Positions 6,062 to 7,625 of a stretch of DNA of 7,625 nt are shown here, one piece after another. Each line of letters opens with the position of its first letter. The stretch's first letter is position 1. Both the position numbers and the translations under genes were made by a program. Under the pieces are notes generated by a model. That model did not search any database. It was given only the letters and a program-made list of their open reading frames with translations, and was not told the DNA's origin. Source of the DNA: Solirubrobacterales bacterium 70-9 (GTDB taxonomy: Bacteria; Actinomycetota; Thermoleophilia; Solirubrobacterales; 70-9); the NCBI GenBank assembly GCA_001898095.1, contig MKSH01000247.1, positions 922 to 8,546 on the forward strand. The letters are read 5' to 3'.

Positions 6062-7625
6062 ATGACCGCTTTTACCACCCGACCTGAGATGATTGGGACG
6101 TTCGGAATGGTCTCCTCGACGCACTGGCTCGCCTCGACGGCGGCCATGCGGATACTCGAGCGGGGCGGCAACGCCTTCGACGCCGTCGTCGCCGGCGGCT
6201 TGACGCTGCAGGTGGTCGAGCCGCACCTGAACGGCCTCGGGGGCGACCTTCCGATCATCTTCACGCGCGCCGAGGAAGACTCGCCACGGGTGATCTGCGG
6301 CCAGGGCGTCGCCCCTGCCGCCGCCTCGATCGAGCGCTTCCAGGAGCTCGACCTCGACCTGATCCCGGGGACCGGGCTGCTCTGCGCCTGCGTCCCGGGT
6401 GCCTTCGACGCCTGGATGACCCTGCTCCGGGACCACGGGACCTGCGAGATCGAGGAGGTCTTCGAGATGGCGATCGCCTACGCCGACCACGGCACGCCGG
6501 TCTCGGCCCAGCTCGCCGAAATACTCGCCGGGGTGAGTGGGCTCTTCGAAGCGCACTGGCCCAGCTCCGCGGAGCTGTACCTGGGCGACGGGCCGCCGAG
6601 CCAAGGGACGCTGGTCAGGAACCGACCGCTCGCCGACACCTATCGGCGCATCGTCCGCGAAGCCAAGACGGCCCGCGGTCGCGAGGCGCAGATCGACGCC
6701 GCGCGCGCGTGCTTCTACCAGGGGTTCGTCGCCTCGGCGATCGACTCCTTCCTCGCGAGCGCGGTGGTCCGCGACAGCTCGGGCCGCGACAACCCCGGTC
6801 TCCTCTCGGGTGAGGACCTGGCCAGCTGGCAGGCCTCCTACGAGGAGCCCGTGTGTCTGAGTTTCGGCGGCTACGAGATCTACAAGACCGGCCCCTGGGG
6901 CCAGGGGCCGGTGCTGCTCCAGCAACTCGCGCTGCTCGACGGATTCGACCTCGCCGAGATGGGGCACAACTCGGCCGAGTACATCCACGCGGTGGTCGAG
7001 ACCGGCAAGCTCGCCTTCGCCGATCGCGAGGCCTGGTACGGCGACCCGAACTTCGTCGATGTGCCGCTGGAGACGCTTCTCTCGGCCGGGTACGCGAGCG
7101 AGCGGCGGCGGCTGGTGGGCGAGCGGGCGAGCGCCGAGCTGCGACCGGGCGGGCCCGACGGCCGCGAGCCGCGCCTGGCGCAGGCGACCTCCGGCTCCGC
7201 TTCCGGCCTTGGCATCGGCGAGCCGACCGTCGGTGCCATCGGCGACACCTGCCACATCGACGTGGTCGACCGGCACGGAAACATCGTCTCGGCGACGCCG
7301 AGCGGCGGCTGGCTGCAGAGCTCCCCGGCGATCCCTGGGCTGGGCTTCTCGCTCGGCACGCGGGCGCAGATGTTCTGGCTCGAGCCGGGCCTGCCTAACT
7401 CCCTCGCGCCCCGCAAGCGGCCCCGGACGACCCTGACCCCGACGCTTGCGCTCAAGGACGGCGGCGCGCGGATCGGCTTCGGCTCGCCGGGAGGCGATCA
7501 GCAGGACCAGTGGGCGATGAATTTCCTGCTCGGCGTCCAGGCCTTCGGGCTCGGCCTCCAGCAGGCGATCGACGCGCCGCAGTTCCAGTCGCTCAACGCC
7601 CCCAGCTCCTTCTATCCTCGCCGGC
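6062..7625 (+). CDS. Gamma-glutamyltransferase-family Ntn hydrolase, 3'-truncated
   Basis: The frame is open from the ATG at 6062 to the window end, giving 521 residues. Comparison with E. coli GGT suggests some 60-70 C-terminal residues are missing. GGT-family enzymes self-cleave before a threonine that becomes the N-terminal nucleophile. Here that is Thr396 in GDTCHIDVVD, giving a large subunit 1-395 and a small subunit from 396. The N-terminal THWLAS...ILERGGNAFDAVVA tract and the oxyanion loop GSPGG (474-478, Gly477-Gly478) are typical. There is no signal peptide, so it is cytoplasmic, unlike E. coli GGT. By hand alignment the E. coli ligand residues Arg114, Asn411, Asp433 and Ser462-Ser463 become Gln81, Gly416, Phe and Thr456-Thr457, so classical gamma-glutamyl binding is doubtful. 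It may be an amidohydrolase, as is HpxW (oxamate amidohydrolase) of this superfamily. The ATG is supported by the TTRPE...GTFGMV start usual in this subfamily. Confidence 0.9.
   Translation, partial: MTAFTTRPEMIGTFGMVSSTHWLASTAAMRILERGGNAFDAVVAGGLTLQVVEPHLNGLGGDLPIIFTRAEEDSPRVICGQGVAPAAASIERFQELDLDLIPGTGLLCACVPGAFDAWMTLLRDHGTCEIEEVFEMAIAYADHGTPVSAQLAEILAGVSGLFEAHWPSSAELYLGDGPPSQGTLVRNRPLADTYRRIVREAKTARGREAQIDAARACFYQGFVASAIDSFLASAVVRDSSGRDNPGLLSGEDLASWQASYEEPVCLSFGGYEIYKTGPWGQGPVLLQQLALLDGFDLAEMGHNSAEYIHAVVETGKLAFADREAWYGDPNFVDVPLETLLSAGYASERRRLVGERASAELRPGGPDGREPRLAQATSGSASGLGIGEPTVGAIGDTCHIDVVDRHGNIVSATPSGGWLQSSPAIPGLGFSLGTRAQMFWLEPGLPNSLAPRKRPRTTLTPTLALKDGGARIGFGSPGGDQQDQWAMNFLLGVQAFGLGLQQAIDAPQFQSLNAPSSFYPRR

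Noticed and set aside
6059..7276. 405-codon open frame on the minus strand across the GGT-family gene
   Set aside because: Same cause: it mirrors a recognisable conserved gene on the + strand and shows only low-complexity Gly/Arg/Asp/Val composition.

Overview
The window is a strongly GC-rich stretch with G or C at most third codon positions, and every real gene lies on the + strand. It looks chromosomal and most like a high-GC actinobacterium. The reasons are a dipeptide-transporter ATPase with both nucleotide-binding domains fused in one chain (known from mycobacterial Dpp and Opp systems), a gene that appears to start leaderless behind a TANNNT -10 box, and ATGA stop/start overlaps. This placement is an inference. 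I see no tRNA, rRNA, CRISPR array, phage gene or insertion sequence.

Layout: (1) 1-1255, the C-terminal three quarters or so of a family 5 peptide-binding protein, cut by the left edge. (2) 1296-2249, a DppB-type permease. (3) 2246-3121, a DppC-type permease. (4) 3118-4956, a fused DppD-DppF ATPase with a four-cysteine iron-sulfur-type motif between the two halves. (5) 5003-5875, an S33 proline iminopeptidase-like alpha/beta hydrolase. (6) 5876-6061, an intergenic region holding a long hairpin (5899-5944) and the likely promoter of the next gene. (7) 6062 to the right edge, a cytoplasmic gamma-glutamyltransferase-family Ntn hydrolase, cut by the edge.

Genes 1-5 look like one operon: the binding protein captures a peptide, DppB/DppC form the channel, the fused ATPase drives uptake, and the peptidase trims the imported product. 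The GGT-family enzyme seems to have its own promoter but fits the same theme of breaking down small peptides or amides inside the cell. Its gamma-glutamyl-recognition residues are not conserved, so its real substrate is probably not a classical gamma-glutamyl compound.

This is mostly a recognisable peptide uptake and hydrolysis locus. The points worth a second look are the divergent active site of the GGT-family enzyme, the probable leaderless promoter with an overlapping palindrome, the structured hairpin without a T-tract, and a sharp switch in glutamate codon choice along the operon.
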